Part shown: positions 9,101-17,700 of the stretch, one piece after another
Position numbering within the stretch: the first letter of the stretch is position 1
Layout: each line of letters begins with the position of its first letter
From: Methanoculleus sp. UBA303
Lineage (GTDB): Archaea > Halobacteriota > Methanomicrobia > Methanomicrobiales > Methanoculleaceae
Direction of reading: 5' to 3'
Assembly (NCBI GenBank): GCA_002501655.1
Contig: DANY01000028.1
Location: 72,191-136,190, forward strand
Length of the DNA stretch: 64,000 nucleotides
The notes under the pieces: generated by a model
What the model was told of the DNA's origin: nothing
Databases searched by the model: none
The model's input: the letters and a program-made list of their open reading frames with translations, nothing else
Position numbers and translations under genes: made by a program

Positions 9101-12100
9101 TATGCCGCTTGTCCCACTGATGCCGAATCCGGACACCGTCGAGTTATCGGCCAAAACTGTGACGCCGTATGTCGATGTTGGCGCGATCTTCGTCTTCTCC
9201 GGTCCGTTCTCCGACCTGAGGGTCAGGGGCTTTGTGACGGTGACGGACTCGTTGTACGTCCCGTCCCCGACGACGATCGTGTCGCCGTCGAACGCGGCGT
9301 CCACGGCCGCCTGGATCGAGGTGAAGTTCGCTCCGCCCGAATCGTCGACGGACCAGGTCAGGGGCGATGGCGGGAGTACGGTCACGGGCACCGTGGCATT
9401 GACGGCGCCGATGGCCGCGGTGACGTTCGCACGGCCGTAGGTGAGCGAGGTGAAGTAGCCGGTCTCGTTCACCGTGCCGACCGAGGTGTCGGAGCAGGTC
9501 CAGGTGAAGGTGAGGCCATCGATGGTGGTGTTATACTGGTTGACGGCCGTTGCGTTGAGCTGAAGCCCCTCGCCTACTGTTATTGATGCAGGGGAGGGCG
9601 AGATCGTGATCGTCGTCAGCATCGCCGGGTCCAGCACCGTGACGACCGCGTTCCCGCTCACCGTCCCGTTGGCGGCGACGAGGGTCGTCGTGCCTGCAGT
9701 AAGGGCGGTGAAGTTGCCGGTCTCGTCGACCGTGCCGACGGTTGCGTTCGAACTGGTCCAGGTGCAGAGGACTCCGTCCATCGGTTCGTCGTACTGGTCG
9801 AGGGGGGTGGCGGTGAACGTCCAGTTGTCACCGACGAATACGCTTTTTTCGGCCGGTGAAACCGCGATTGCTTTCAGGACCGGCACCGCCGGGATGACAG
9901 TGATATTCGTCGTCCCGGTCACGCCGCCGTAGGTGGCGGAGAGGTTCGTCGTGCCCGATGCGAGGGCGGTGAAGACACCGGTCTTGTCGACCGTGCCGAC
10001 GGTCTCGTTCGAGCTCGACCAGTCGACGGCGAGGTTCGCGAGTATGGTTCCCGAGATATCCGTGGCCAGGGCGAGGAACTGCTGCACGAGGCCGCGGGAG
10101 AGTTCAACCTCTGCCGGGTCGATCGCAATGGACGAGATCGTCGGGGTATCGGTTGCGCCGATGGCATACACGTTGCTGTCGCTCGACCCGATGTAGATGG
10201 TGCCGTCCGCACCGATGGAGGGCGTGTCGAAGAAGCGCGGGCTGACCGGGTCGAGGAACTTCCACTTCAGGGTGCCATCGGACCGGATTGCATAGAGATA
10301 CCGGTCGTTCCGGTCGCTCGAGGCGATATAGATGGTGCCGGCGGCATCGACTGCTGGGGCCGTCGTGAGAGTGCCGGTGGTGTTATAGAACCACTTCAAC
10401 GTGCCGTCGGGGTTGACGGCGTTGATGGCTTTACTGGCCGAGCCGGCATAGATCGTGCCGTCTGGCCCGATCGCCGGGGTCGCAACGGCGCCGCCGGTGG
10501 CGTAGGACCACTTCAGGCTGCCGTCGGGGTTGATTGCATACAGGCTGCCGTCAGCCGAGCCGGCGTAGATCGTGCCATCGGCACCGATTGCCGGGGCGGA
10601 GTTGACTGCACCGCCGGTGGCATAGGACCACTTCAGGGTGCCGTCGGGGCTGATGGCATAGAGGTTCATGTCAGCCGATCCGGCGTAGATCGTGCCATCG
10701 GCGCCGATTGCCGGGGCGGAGTTGACCGCACCGCCGGTGGTGTACGACCATTTCTCCGTGCCGTCGGGGTTGACGGCGTAGAGTTTCATGTCGCCGGAGC
10801 CGGCATAGATCGTGCCGTCGGCACCGATCGCCGGGGCCGAGGAGACGGCACTACCGGTTGTAAACGTCCACTTCAGCGTCCCGTTCGAGTTCACGGCGTA
10901 GATTTTCGCATCCCGGCTACCGAAGTAAGCGGTGCCCTCGCTGTCGATCGCCGCTGCCGTGTAGATCTGGTTGGGCGTGGTGTAGGACCACTTCAGCGTG
11001 CCGTTCGAGTTAATGGCATAGAACACCTTGTTTCTCGAACCGGCATAAACCGTGCCGTCGGCATCGAGGACCGGCTGGACGTAGAAGAAACTGCTGGCCT
11101 TGTACGACCAGAGTTTTACCGGGAACTCGGGGCCCGTGTACGGGCTCAGCCCGGTGTGCCGCAGGTCGTGCCCATACATCGGCCATGCCGAGCCGGCAGG
11201 AGTGTCGGAATCTGTGCCGATGACTGAGTAGCCGCTCATCGCCTTGTCGGAGGTGAGGGCGTTCCCCCAGGCGACCATGTCGTTGCCGTTGTTCGAGTTC
11301 TTACAGTAGGCGTAGACGTTGAAGGCCGCAAACGAATCCAGGTTCTCGAAGGCGTAGTTGATCCTGACCGCGCCCCGGTTTTCGAGGGCTTCGTTCGGCC
11401 GGAGGACACCTGCATTGAGGTCGATGAACATGATCCTGAAGGTGTTCTCCGCGTCGGTCATGTCCTGGCTTGCGTAGATGGGGTAGTCGACCTCGTTGCC
11501 GGTCGGCTTCCAGATCTGGGGGCCGTAGATGAAGTCCTCCTTCGTGAAGACCTCGTCGAGAGAACCGGCCTGGTAGGTCACGTTGTCGAGAGACGGGGGC
11601 TGGTTGCTTGCCGGGTTCGGCGTCCAGGTATACCCGTCCGCCCTGATGCGAAGCCTGAAGTCGTCGGGGATCGTTCCGTTGACGGCGACCATCAGGATGA
11701 TCTCGTCTTCGTAGCCCTTGCCGCCCGAGTCGGTGGCATAGAAGGTGCCGCTCTGGTTTTCAGAGACCGTCACCTGGCCGAAGTTCACGGCCGGGTCGGT
11801 GGATATGTGGAGGGCGTTGAGGCCGCGACCGATACCCTCGAACCTGATGTTGTAGGTGTTGTTGTCGAATGAATTGTACTTCGCGCCGAGATCGTTTGCA
11901 ACCTTCACGAAGATGTTGTTGTACCCGGGCAGGACAAACGGCCCGGTCGGTTCGGTCACGGTGATGTAATTGGTCTTGATCTCGCTGTCCGATCCGCCGG
12001 CGTTGGCGACCGTGAGGTTGACCGTGTAGGTGCTGGCGGTTTCGTAGATGTGGGCCGGGTTCTGCTCGGTGGAATCAACGACGCCGTCGTTCTCGAAGTC

Positions 12101-13264
12101 CCAGGCCCACGATGTGGCCGTGCCCGTGGAGGCGTCGGTGAACAGGACGGCGAGCGGGGCTTCTCCACTGGTGACGTTAGCCGTGAAGCCCGCGGTGGGG
12201 GCCTCCGGGAGCGGCTGGCCTATGACGGCGTATCCGGACGACCCGGCGGCGCTCAGGCGGTTGGTCCAGCGGATGCCCTGGCCCTGGTTCGAGGAGACCG
12301 TGTAGGCGTATGCATCGAAGGCCGCGAACGTCGGCAGGTTTTCAAAGGCATACTCGACCTTGATCGCACCGTTGTCGGTGACGGACTGGCCCGAGAAACT
12401 CGGCTGGCTGAGTGCGCCCCCGCCGAGGATACCTGCATTCAGGTCGATGAACAGGATCGAGAAGGTGTTCTCGGTATCCGTCATGTCCTGCCCGTCGAAG
12501 ATCGGGAAGTTCGTCGCCGCGCAGGGTCTCCAGATCTGTGGGCCGTAGAGGAAGTCGTCCCTGGTGAACGTCTCGTTCAGGGCTTCCGGAACATAGGTAA
12601 TGTCATCGAACGTCGGATAGGTGCCTGTGAGTACCGGCGCCCACTGATAGCCGCTTGCCTTGATCTTGACCCGGAAACTGTCGGGAATCGTGCCGTTGAC
12701 TGCGAGCATCAGGATGCCGTTGTCGTCCCAGCCGCGGCCGCCGGTGTCAGAGAGGTAGAAGACGCCCGACTGGTCGTTACTGAACGTGACCTGGCCCGAA
12801 GATTCCGCCGGACTGGTCGTAATATGAAGGGCGTTCATGCCCTGTGTGCTGCTCTGGGTCGGGCTGAAGAAGTGATAGGTGTTGTTGCCGTAGTTGTTAA
12901 ACCGGGCGTCACCCTCGTTCGAGATTTGCAGCAGTACGTCTTTGTTCGACGGTATCACCGTGCTGGCGCCGAGATTGGCGATGTCTGCATCGGTGCCGGC
13001 GTACTGCGGCAACTGCCATGCCGCTGTCGGCGTCACCTCGTCCTCGGCCGTGTCGGTCGGTGTCGGTTCGGGTGTACCGCTATCCCCCGCACCGATGCTC
13101 GGAGGTATCTCGTCGGGAACCCCGACGGTCGGTTCGGTCGTGTTCAATGGCAGGTCGGTGCCTCCCAGCGCCACCGTCGGTACGGCGATGAGCGCGAGGA
13201 TCAGCAGCAGGACGGCTATCCGCCCCTGCCACGGGCTGGTTAGAAGAAATCTATCCCCTATCAT
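6179..13264 (-). CDS. Giant multidomain surface protein with C-terminal anchor
   Basis: 2361 residues. Order: signal peptide (about 15-33), Thr/Pro-rich linker, first NALHIT/YGPQ domain (about 100-350), PKD domain (355-440), second NALHIT/YGPQ domain (442-690), PQQ-like beta-propeller of about 40-residue repeats (700-1035), three Big2-type Ig domains (1040-1300), NosD-type right-handed beta-helix (1300-1605), Big2, a jelly-roll-like lobe with SYSIGTPKIAANAS (about 1700-1835), Big2, a beta domain and a PGF-pre-PGF-like domain (2170-2300). It ends with a Thr/Pro linker and a hydrophobic helix preceded by PLPVW and followed by RRT. This is a typical archaeal surface protein anchored at its C-terminus, probably N-glycosylated. 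The tail is nearly identical to that of the 1887-aa paralogue. Confidence 0.92.
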   Translation of the reverse strand: MIGDRFLLTSPWQGRIAVLLLILALIAVPTVALGGTDLPLNTTEPTVGVPDEIPPSIGAGDSGTPEPTPTDTAEDEVTPTAAWQLPQYAGTDADIANLGASTVIPSNKDVLLQISNEGDARFNNYGNNTYHFFSPTQSSTQGMNALHITTSPAESSGQVTFSNDQSGVFYLSDTGGRGWDDNGILMLAVNGTIPDSFRVKIKASGYQWAPVLTGTYPTFDDITYVPEALNETFTRDDFLYGPQIWRPCAATNFPIFDGQDMTDTENTFSILFIDLNAGILGGGALSQPSFSGQSVTDNGAIKVEYAFENLPTFAAFDAYAYTVSSNQGQGIRWTNRLSAAGSSGYAVIGQPLPEAPTAGFTANVTSGEAPLAVLFTDASTGTATSWAWDFENDGVVDSTEQNPAHIYETASTYTVNLTVANAGGSDSEIKTNYITVTEPTGPFVLPGYNNIFVKVANDLGAKYNSFDNNTYNIRFEGIGRGLNALHISTDPAVNFGQVTVSENQSGTFYATDSGGKGYEDEIILMVAVNGTIPDDFRLRIRADGYTWTPNPASNQPPSLDNVTYQAGSLDEVFTKEDFIYGPQIWKPTGNEVDYPIYASQDMTDAENTFRIMFIDLNAGVLRPNEALENRGAVRINYAFENLDSFAAFNVYAYCKNSNNGNDMVAWGNALTSDKAMSGYSVIGTDSDTPAGSAWPMYGHDLRHTGLSPYTGPEFPVKLWSYKASSFFYVQPVLDADGTVYAGSRNKVFYAINSNGTLKWSYTTPNQIYTAAAIDSEGTAYFGSRDAKIYAVNSNGTLKWTFTTGSAVSSAPAIGADGTIYAGSGDMKLYAVNPDGTEKWSYTTGGAVNSAPAIGADGTIYAGSADMNLYAISPDGTLKWSYATGGAVNSAPAIGADGTIYAGSADGSLYAINPDGSLKWSYATGGAVATPAIGPDGTIYAGSASKAINAVNPDGTLKWFYNTTGTLTTAPAVDAAGTIYIASSDRNDRYLYAIRSDGTLKWKFLDPVSPRFFDTPSIGADGTIYIGSSDSNVYAIGATDTPTISSIAIDPAEVELSRGLVQQFLALATDISGTILANLAVDWSSSNETVGTVDKTGVFTALASGTTNLSATYGGVTGTTNITVIPAVPVLKAIAVSPAEKSVFVGDNWTFTATPLDQYDEPMDGVLCTWTSSNATVGTVDETGNFTALTAGTTTLVAANGTVSGNAVVTVLDPAMLTTITISPSPASITVGEGLQLNATAVNQYNTTIDGLTFTWTCSDTSVGTVNETGYFTSLTYGRANVTAAIGAVNATVPVTVLPPSPLTWSVDDSGGANFTSIQAAVDAAFDGDTIVVGDGTYNESVTVTKPLTLRSENGPEKTKIAPTSTYGVTVLADNSTVSGFGISGTSGINCRYYSGCTLTDNIIAVSKTGIYVQGANNILVDGNVINGSTTLSIALMCASICDSVISNNTCWDSAQGLVIQTVFQSSAPSNITVTGNVITSNNYGLYLDGVENSRFDHNIVTGNTYGIYMQSGPSNTLFANTVVNNSNTLDYPSGQANTWSSPDPVTYTYNGVTYTGPIGNYWGASYPIDDMDDNGIGDAGITLYTNNVDNYPLVLPAGAYFGEPYDSIPIPTTMEVSPSSVVMIGETQQQFTGTVYDQNGRVMTGAGFAWSSSDEKVGPITSGGLFTAVYAGNTTITGQCYILRDTTDVFVNKTVLETVWIDPCESTDGWTFSNAGLRDDVVYEGSYSIGTPKIAANASAEKVLTFPEGAAQMRFQLYGVRQGSSWIKAFIDGEEVAVVTNLNRWITYAVDISGYEAGNHTFAVKTLYSNPAGYSNTGLGFYLDQIEMRVNASAVTPDVASITVTPSSVNLTAGATQQFTAVAYDAKGTEVPDISFTWSSSNMSVGSLSQAGLFTAVAPGTTTVTAACGSATGTATVTVTPPQGDRTQDTPLEIPGCNVTTGNDGKPQVSINTSSGTGVTVENNTNTITITQETYTLTIETEDAPALDNGTVSGTVANIRLDTQPIATDLASLGTVSASVSLNLTGIPAGAGLTTTVSQNVSSDAQNAFQLAAGGNGLALGDVAYTLNIVKANLTNDRDIAGATIRMAVSPAWVDAHGGADAIRIIRFAEDGTREVLATRLVDTDASGNLVFEAASPNGLSVFGLAAVSAMPQTSSGSSSSGTSTAVGAASNLKAGESATLPMRTTAVSAITVTTNHAVKDVMVTVAPGALPRAAEPPADTVYQYVQATLYRAAADNFSSVGLRFAVPAAWLTEHGCTAGQIALLRHTADGWQNVPVEAHGDENGNAVFAASPDAFGLFAIAATGEVPGDATPEPTGTEATPTADMTTPPADTTPATPQATPLPVWAAVLAFGVLLLVRRT
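6651..7050. repeat. Near-identical segment shared with 15226-15625 (copy 1)
   Basis: About 400 bases encoding the beta domain and the start of the PGF-pre-PGF-like domain match 15226-15625 with only scattered substitutions by eye, far closer than the flanking parts of the two genes. The constant offset of 8575 bases shows no indels. This points to recent gene conversion or segmental duplication. Confidence 0.8.
10431..11050 (-). repeat. 120-bp tandem repeats (PQQ-like propeller blades)
   Basis: Within the 2361-aa gene the DNA repeats with a period of about 120 bases. Each unit encodes about 40 residues with GADGTIYAGS, LYAINPDGTLKW and SAPAIG. The central units (10440-10860) are nearly identical, the outer ones more diverged. 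The repeats form blades of a PQQ-type beta-propeller. The same kind of unit begins the giant protein at the right window edge. Confidence 0.85.
12211..12412. repeat. Near-identical segment shared with 19382-19583 (copy 1)
   Basis: About 200 bases encoding half B of the first NALHIT/YGPQ domain match 19382-19583 with few changes and no indels (offset 7171). Similarity continues more weakly to the 5' ends of both genes. Confidence 0.75.
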
Positions 13265-13406
13265 AATATCTTCCTTTCAAAGCAAGGATTCTCGAAGAAG
13301 CTCCTGCGAAACCGGCATTCCGGATGTCCGCTTCGGCATAACCGCTCTCAGAGAATGTGTAAAATCTTAGCTGTGTAGTATAAGGCCGTTCCTAAATCGG
13401 GCCAAT

Positions 13407-13424
13407 TTAACCGAATTTGGTTAA
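13407..13424. promoter_or_regulatory. Inverted repeat TTAACC-6-GGTTAA upstream of the 2361-aa gene
   Basis: Perfect 6-bp arms TTAACC and GGTTAA are separated by 6 bases in the A/T-rich region about 145 bases before the ATG. A spacing of 6 also occurs in the larger palindrome at 48996-49019. It is a candidate operator for a dimeric regulator. No regulator gene is seen in the window. Confidence 0.45.
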
Positions 13425-13461
13425 CATTTTTCGGTCATTGTTAAATGTACCGCATACGATT

Positions 13462-13479
13462 GCCCAAAAAAGATTGGGC
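13462..13479 (-). terminator. Hairpin with T-run after the 272-aa gene
   Basis: Arms GCCCAA/TTGGGC enclose a 6-base loop and lie 8 bases past the stop of the 272-aa gene. On the minus strand the loop and left arm form a TTTTTT run, consistent with a U-rich archaeal terminator. Confidence 0.55.
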
Positions 13480-13487
13480 CCGGTGGA

Positions 13488-14306
13488 TCACGAGATGCTC
13501 ACCGTGTAGCCGCTGGACCCGGTGCCCTCGACCCGGTTGGTCCAGGAGATCCCCTGACCCTGGTTCGAGTGCAGGCACCACGCATTGGCATCGAAGGCGC
13601 CGAACCCGGTGAAGTTGCCGATCTTGTAATCGACCTGCGCCATGCCGTTACCTTCGAGGGTGCTGTTGAGTCCGAGCACGCCCACGTTCAGGTCGATGAA
13701 CATGATCTGGAAGGTGTTCTCCGTGTCAGCCATATTCTGGCCGTAGAAGATCGGGTAATTCGAGACGTTGCATGGTTTATAGATCTGCGGGCCGTAGACG
13801 AAGTCACCCTGCCAGAAAGTCTCCTGCAGTGCCCCTGCCTGGTAAGCGTGTGAGGTCGGCTCCTCGGTGGTTGCTTCCCACTGATAGCCGCTTGCGTTGA
13901 TTTCGATCGAGAAGTCGCTGCTCAGGGTGGCGTTGGTCGCGAACATCAGGATGATATCATCGTCGTAGCCCCGACCACCCGTGTCGGACACGTAGAACGT
14001 CCCGGTGGCTAAGGTTGAGTTGGTTACCTGTCCGTTGGGGACACCTGTGTCCGTCGTGATGTGGAGGGCGTTGAGGCCGCCGCCGTCGAACTTCATGTAG
14101 TAGGTGTTGTTCGGACCGCCATACTCAGTGCTGTCGAGGTTGTACTTCACCCCGGCGTCGTTTGCCACCGAGGCAAAACTGTGCCAGTGCGGCAATACGG
14201 TCAACGCCGATACGGGTATCACGCAGAGCACCATCATCACGACGAGACCTGTAGCGATCAGGCGCGAGGCTCTCCTCGCGGAACGTGTTATTTCTACTGC
14301 TTTCAT
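13488..14306 (-). CDS. Secreted stand-alone NALHIT/YGPQ domain protein
   Basis: 272 residues: a signal peptide (hydrophobic core about 17-34, ending VSALT) and then a single copy of the recurrent surface domain with nothing else. Half A shows ANDAGVKYN, GGGLNALHIT, TGTFYVSDTGGRGYDDD and SGYQWE. Half B shows FVYGPQIYKP, YPIFYGQNM, NTFQIMFIDLN, GQGISWTN and GSSGYTV. Because it is free-standing it sets the domain limits at about 235 residues and argues that the domain folds and acts alone in the secreted space. There is no anchor. It lies between two giant proteins that each carry two copies. Function unknown; a ligand-binding role is my inference. Confidence 0.88.
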   Translation of the reverse strand: MKAVEITRSARRASRLIATGLVVMMVLCVIPVSALTVLPHWHSFASVANDAGVKYNLDSTEYGGPNNTYYMKFDGGGLNALHITTDTGVPNGQVTNSTLATGTFYVSDTGGRGYDDDIILMFATNATLSSDFSIEINASGYQWEATTEEPTSHAYQAGALQETFWQGDFVYGPQIYKPCNVSNYPIFYGQNMADTENTFQIMFIDLNVGVLGLNSTLEGNGMAQVDYKIGNFTGFGAFDANAWCLHSNQGQGISWTNRVEGTGSSGYTVSIS

Positions 14307-14750
14307 TCTTTCACCTCTAGTTCCTGCCGCAAACTCGGGGTTTGCGACTTTCTAAGATCCGTTGATTACCTCTTGCGGATAATCAACCACATGCTCATAA
14401 CCGCTATCTCATTAAAAACATTCTTATTTTGTAGTTAAGTCAATGACTTGATGTTAACAATTCCGTCTCATGTCGTCGGAGCGAACAGCCCGCAGCCTCC
14501 TGTACTTCTTCCGTAGTCTCCTCAAAACTCATCGCACCTGTAGGAGTTGCGCTTCGTTGACTCAATTTTGCTTGTGATATAGGGCTAAGGCGTGAGTCTG
14601 ACTTCTGCTGGCTGTTCCTTCGGGAGAGACAGGGTGTACGTGAAGTGACGGATATTATCCCCAAATGTCTGGTGTAGGGGGGTTGGCTGCCCCCCTCCAT
14701 GGCATCCGGTATTGTTCCCCGGCATCGTACCGGGGAGTAAAAAGAGGTGT
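14307..14750. other. Intergenic region with palindrome and terminator
   Basis: It holds the A/T-rich promoter region of the 272-aa gene (14390-14460). Within it is the palindrome AAGTCA-A-TGACTT at 14437-14449, followed by GTTAAC at 14453-14458. The stretch 14465-14690 shows no credible gene. The end carries the terminator hairpin of the 1887-aa gene. Confidence 0.5.
14717..14735 (-). terminator. Hairpin just past the 1887-aa surface gene
   Basis: Arms CCCCGG/CCGGGG with a 7-base loop start 15 bases beyond the stop, with a TTTTTACT run on the minus strand before the stem. This is the same architecture as at 6144-6164. Confidence 0.6.
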
Positions 14751-17700
14751 TCAGGTCCTCCTCACGAAGAGGAGGAACCCGAATGCCAGGATCGCCGCCC
14801 AGACCGGGAGCGGGGACGCCTGCGGCGTGGGGGTGCTTCCGGCTGCCTGGGCCGCTGCCGTCGCGGCCGGCGTCGCCGTTGCCGTGGGCTGCAGCGTCGC
14901 TTCGCCGGTCGCGCCGGTAACCTCTCCGGTCACCGCGATGGCAAAGAGGCCGAACCCGTTGGCGGCGGCGGAGAAGACGGCGTTGCCGTTCTCCTCGCCG
15001 AGCGCCTCGACCGGGACCGCCTGCCACGCGCCGTCGGCGTAGCGGAACAGGGTCACCTGCTCTGCCGTCCGGCCCTGCTCCGCGAGCCATTTGCTCGGGA
15101 CGGCGAACCGGAGCTGAACGGCGGCGAGGTCGTCTTCAGCCGCCTTGTAGAGGGTCGCCTGGACGTACTGGTAGAGGGTGCCTGCCGGCGGTTCGGCAGC
15201 CCGCGGGAGCGAGCCCGTCGCCACGGTCACCATGACGTCCTTGACTGCGTTGTTCGTCGTCACGGTGATTGCCGAGACCGCCGTCGTCCGCATCGGGAGG
15301 GTGGCGCTCTCGCCGGCCTTGAGGTTGCTTGCCGCCCCGACCGCTGTCGAGGAGCCGCTGCTGCTGCTCCCGGAGGAGGTCTGCGGCACTGCCGAGACCG
15401 CGGCCAGCCCGAAGACCGAGAGGCCGTTCGGGGATGCGGCCTCAAAGACCAGGTTGCCGCTGGCGTCGGTGTCGACGAGCCTCGTCGCGAGCACTTCCCT
15501 GGTGCCGTCCTCGGCGAACCGGATGATCTGGATCGTATCCGCGCCGCCGTGGGCGTCGACCCAGGCGGGGCTGACCGCCATCTGGATGGTGGCGCCGGCG
15601 ATGTCCCGGTCGTTCGTCAGGTTCGTCTTCACGATATTCATCGTGAAGGCGACCGCGTCCACGTTCAGGCCGGCGCCGCCGGCGGCGAGCTGGAAGGCCG
15701 TCATGGCCTCGGCCGTGATGTTCTGGTTGAGGGTGGTCGTGATGCTCGCCCCTGCCGGCAGGCCGGTGAGGTTGGCCCGGATGCTGCCCGAGACGGTGCC
15801 GGGCAGGGGGAGGTCGGCAACGAGGGGATCGGTCTCCAGGACCATGCCGTCATAGGTGGCGTTGACCCGCCCGTCCGCCGTGACGGCGAGGTCGGACGTC
15901 GCCTGGACGGTCAGGGTGAAGCCGTTGCCCGGCAGGGTGATGCGGCTACCATTGATGCTGGCGGCGCTCGCGTTGACGGAGATGGAGTGTCCGCTGCCGG
16001 TGTCGGTAAAGGTGCAGTTGGGGATGGCGAAGGAGGTTGTCTCCGTCTTCTTTGTCGCGGGGACCACGGTGACGACCGCAGACGCCGTACACCCGTCGCA
16101 CGCGGCGGTGACCGTCACGCTACCGGGGGAGAGCGCTTCAAAGCGGCCGGTGGTGGCGTTCACGACACCGAAGGTCGTGTTGCTGCTCGACCACACCGGC
16201 ACGGCGTGGGACATCGTCTCCCCACGCTGGTCGAAGACCTCCGCGGTGAAGTCCACGCTCTCGGCGACCTCCAGGGTCGCGGCGGTCGGGGAGACGGTCA
16301 CGGCCGTCGGGGTGAGGACGAGATAGTTGTCGATCGGGGAGACGAGGGGGTAGCTGTCGGTGATTTTTGTCCCGGTATAGGGGGTGTCACCGATACCGTC
16401 GCCGTCGGCGTCCTCGCCGGTGTAGTCGCTGTAATGATTCCCGATAATCCCCGTATAGGTATTGTTATTGTACACATACGTGACAGGGGCGACAGAGTTC
16501 AGAGTCGTGGTAGACTTCGCATAAATGAGTTTCCCGGCCGTTCCGGAGATTTCATTCTGATAAAATGGGTCTGAAGACAGTGAGTCACAGGCATATATGG
16601 TATCGGTTGTACCACCAGATATCTTATTGTTGCAGAATTTACATCCGGTTAAGGAGGATAGGTACATCACATACTTGCCATTGCCTATGAAGGTATTATT
16701 AACGACGATTATATTCTGGCAACTAGACCCACCATATGGGTAGCACCTTGCAGAGGTCTCGATTATGGTATTATTCTCTACAATACTGTCTGATACAGAG
16801 AGCATAGATAACATGCCCCGGATATCATTGTCTTTAACTATATTCCTTTTCGATCCCGAGATAATGGTCCCAAAAGCAGATTCATCACTGTTATTAACGA
16901 TCAGGTTGTCAGACGAGGTGAACACTCGTATGCCATAACTACCTCCTGTGTTAATCACGGTATTGTTGGCGATAGTGCAGTTTGACGATCCCGATTGTAA
17001 GTAAAGCACCGCGTTGTGTTTATTATAACCATCGACGACACAATGATCAATAACGCAGTCCCTAAACCCACTGTTCACATTAACAAGGTTGTTGACGGTC
17101 AATCCTTCGAGAGAAACGTTATCCGCGTTAATATTGACCGCTGCCGGAATAATTACGCCGCTCGCTCCGTTCTCCGAACGTATCGTGACTGCTTTGTCAA
17201 TGGTGAGAGCCCCGGTGTAGGTCCCATTTTTCACAACAATGACGTCTCCATCCTGTGCGAACTCCAGGGCTTCCGTGATTGTTTTAAACCCTGTCGCACC
17301 GGTCTCGTCCACAGAGAACAGATGCGAGTTCTCTGCAGACGCGTAGACGACTGCATCGATCGTTGTCGTTTTATCTCCGAGTTGTGCGGTAATCTGTGTC
17401 CTTCCCGCCCCTTTTACCGAGAAATTGCCGTATTCGTCCACGACACCCACACTTTCGTTCGAACTCGTCCAGACATAGTTCAGGATATATTTCGTATCTG
17501 AAAGAACGGCCCCGGAGTCATCGTATGCATGGATGGGGATCGAAATCGGTGCTGAATCAGTGTCCCATGCCTGAATCATTTCAGAAATGTTGATCTTGCT
17601 GACATGAGGCCGGATCGCAGCCTCGATCTTCGTTACCTGGTTGAGAGATCTGCTCGTCACCGCACAGCCGCTGCCATGCAGTTTGAGCGGCCAGTAGATA

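Noticed and set aside
10431-11050. Regular repeats as a possible CRISPR array
   Set aside because: The 120-base period is in frame with a protein and encodes PQQ propeller blades; there are no unique spacers.
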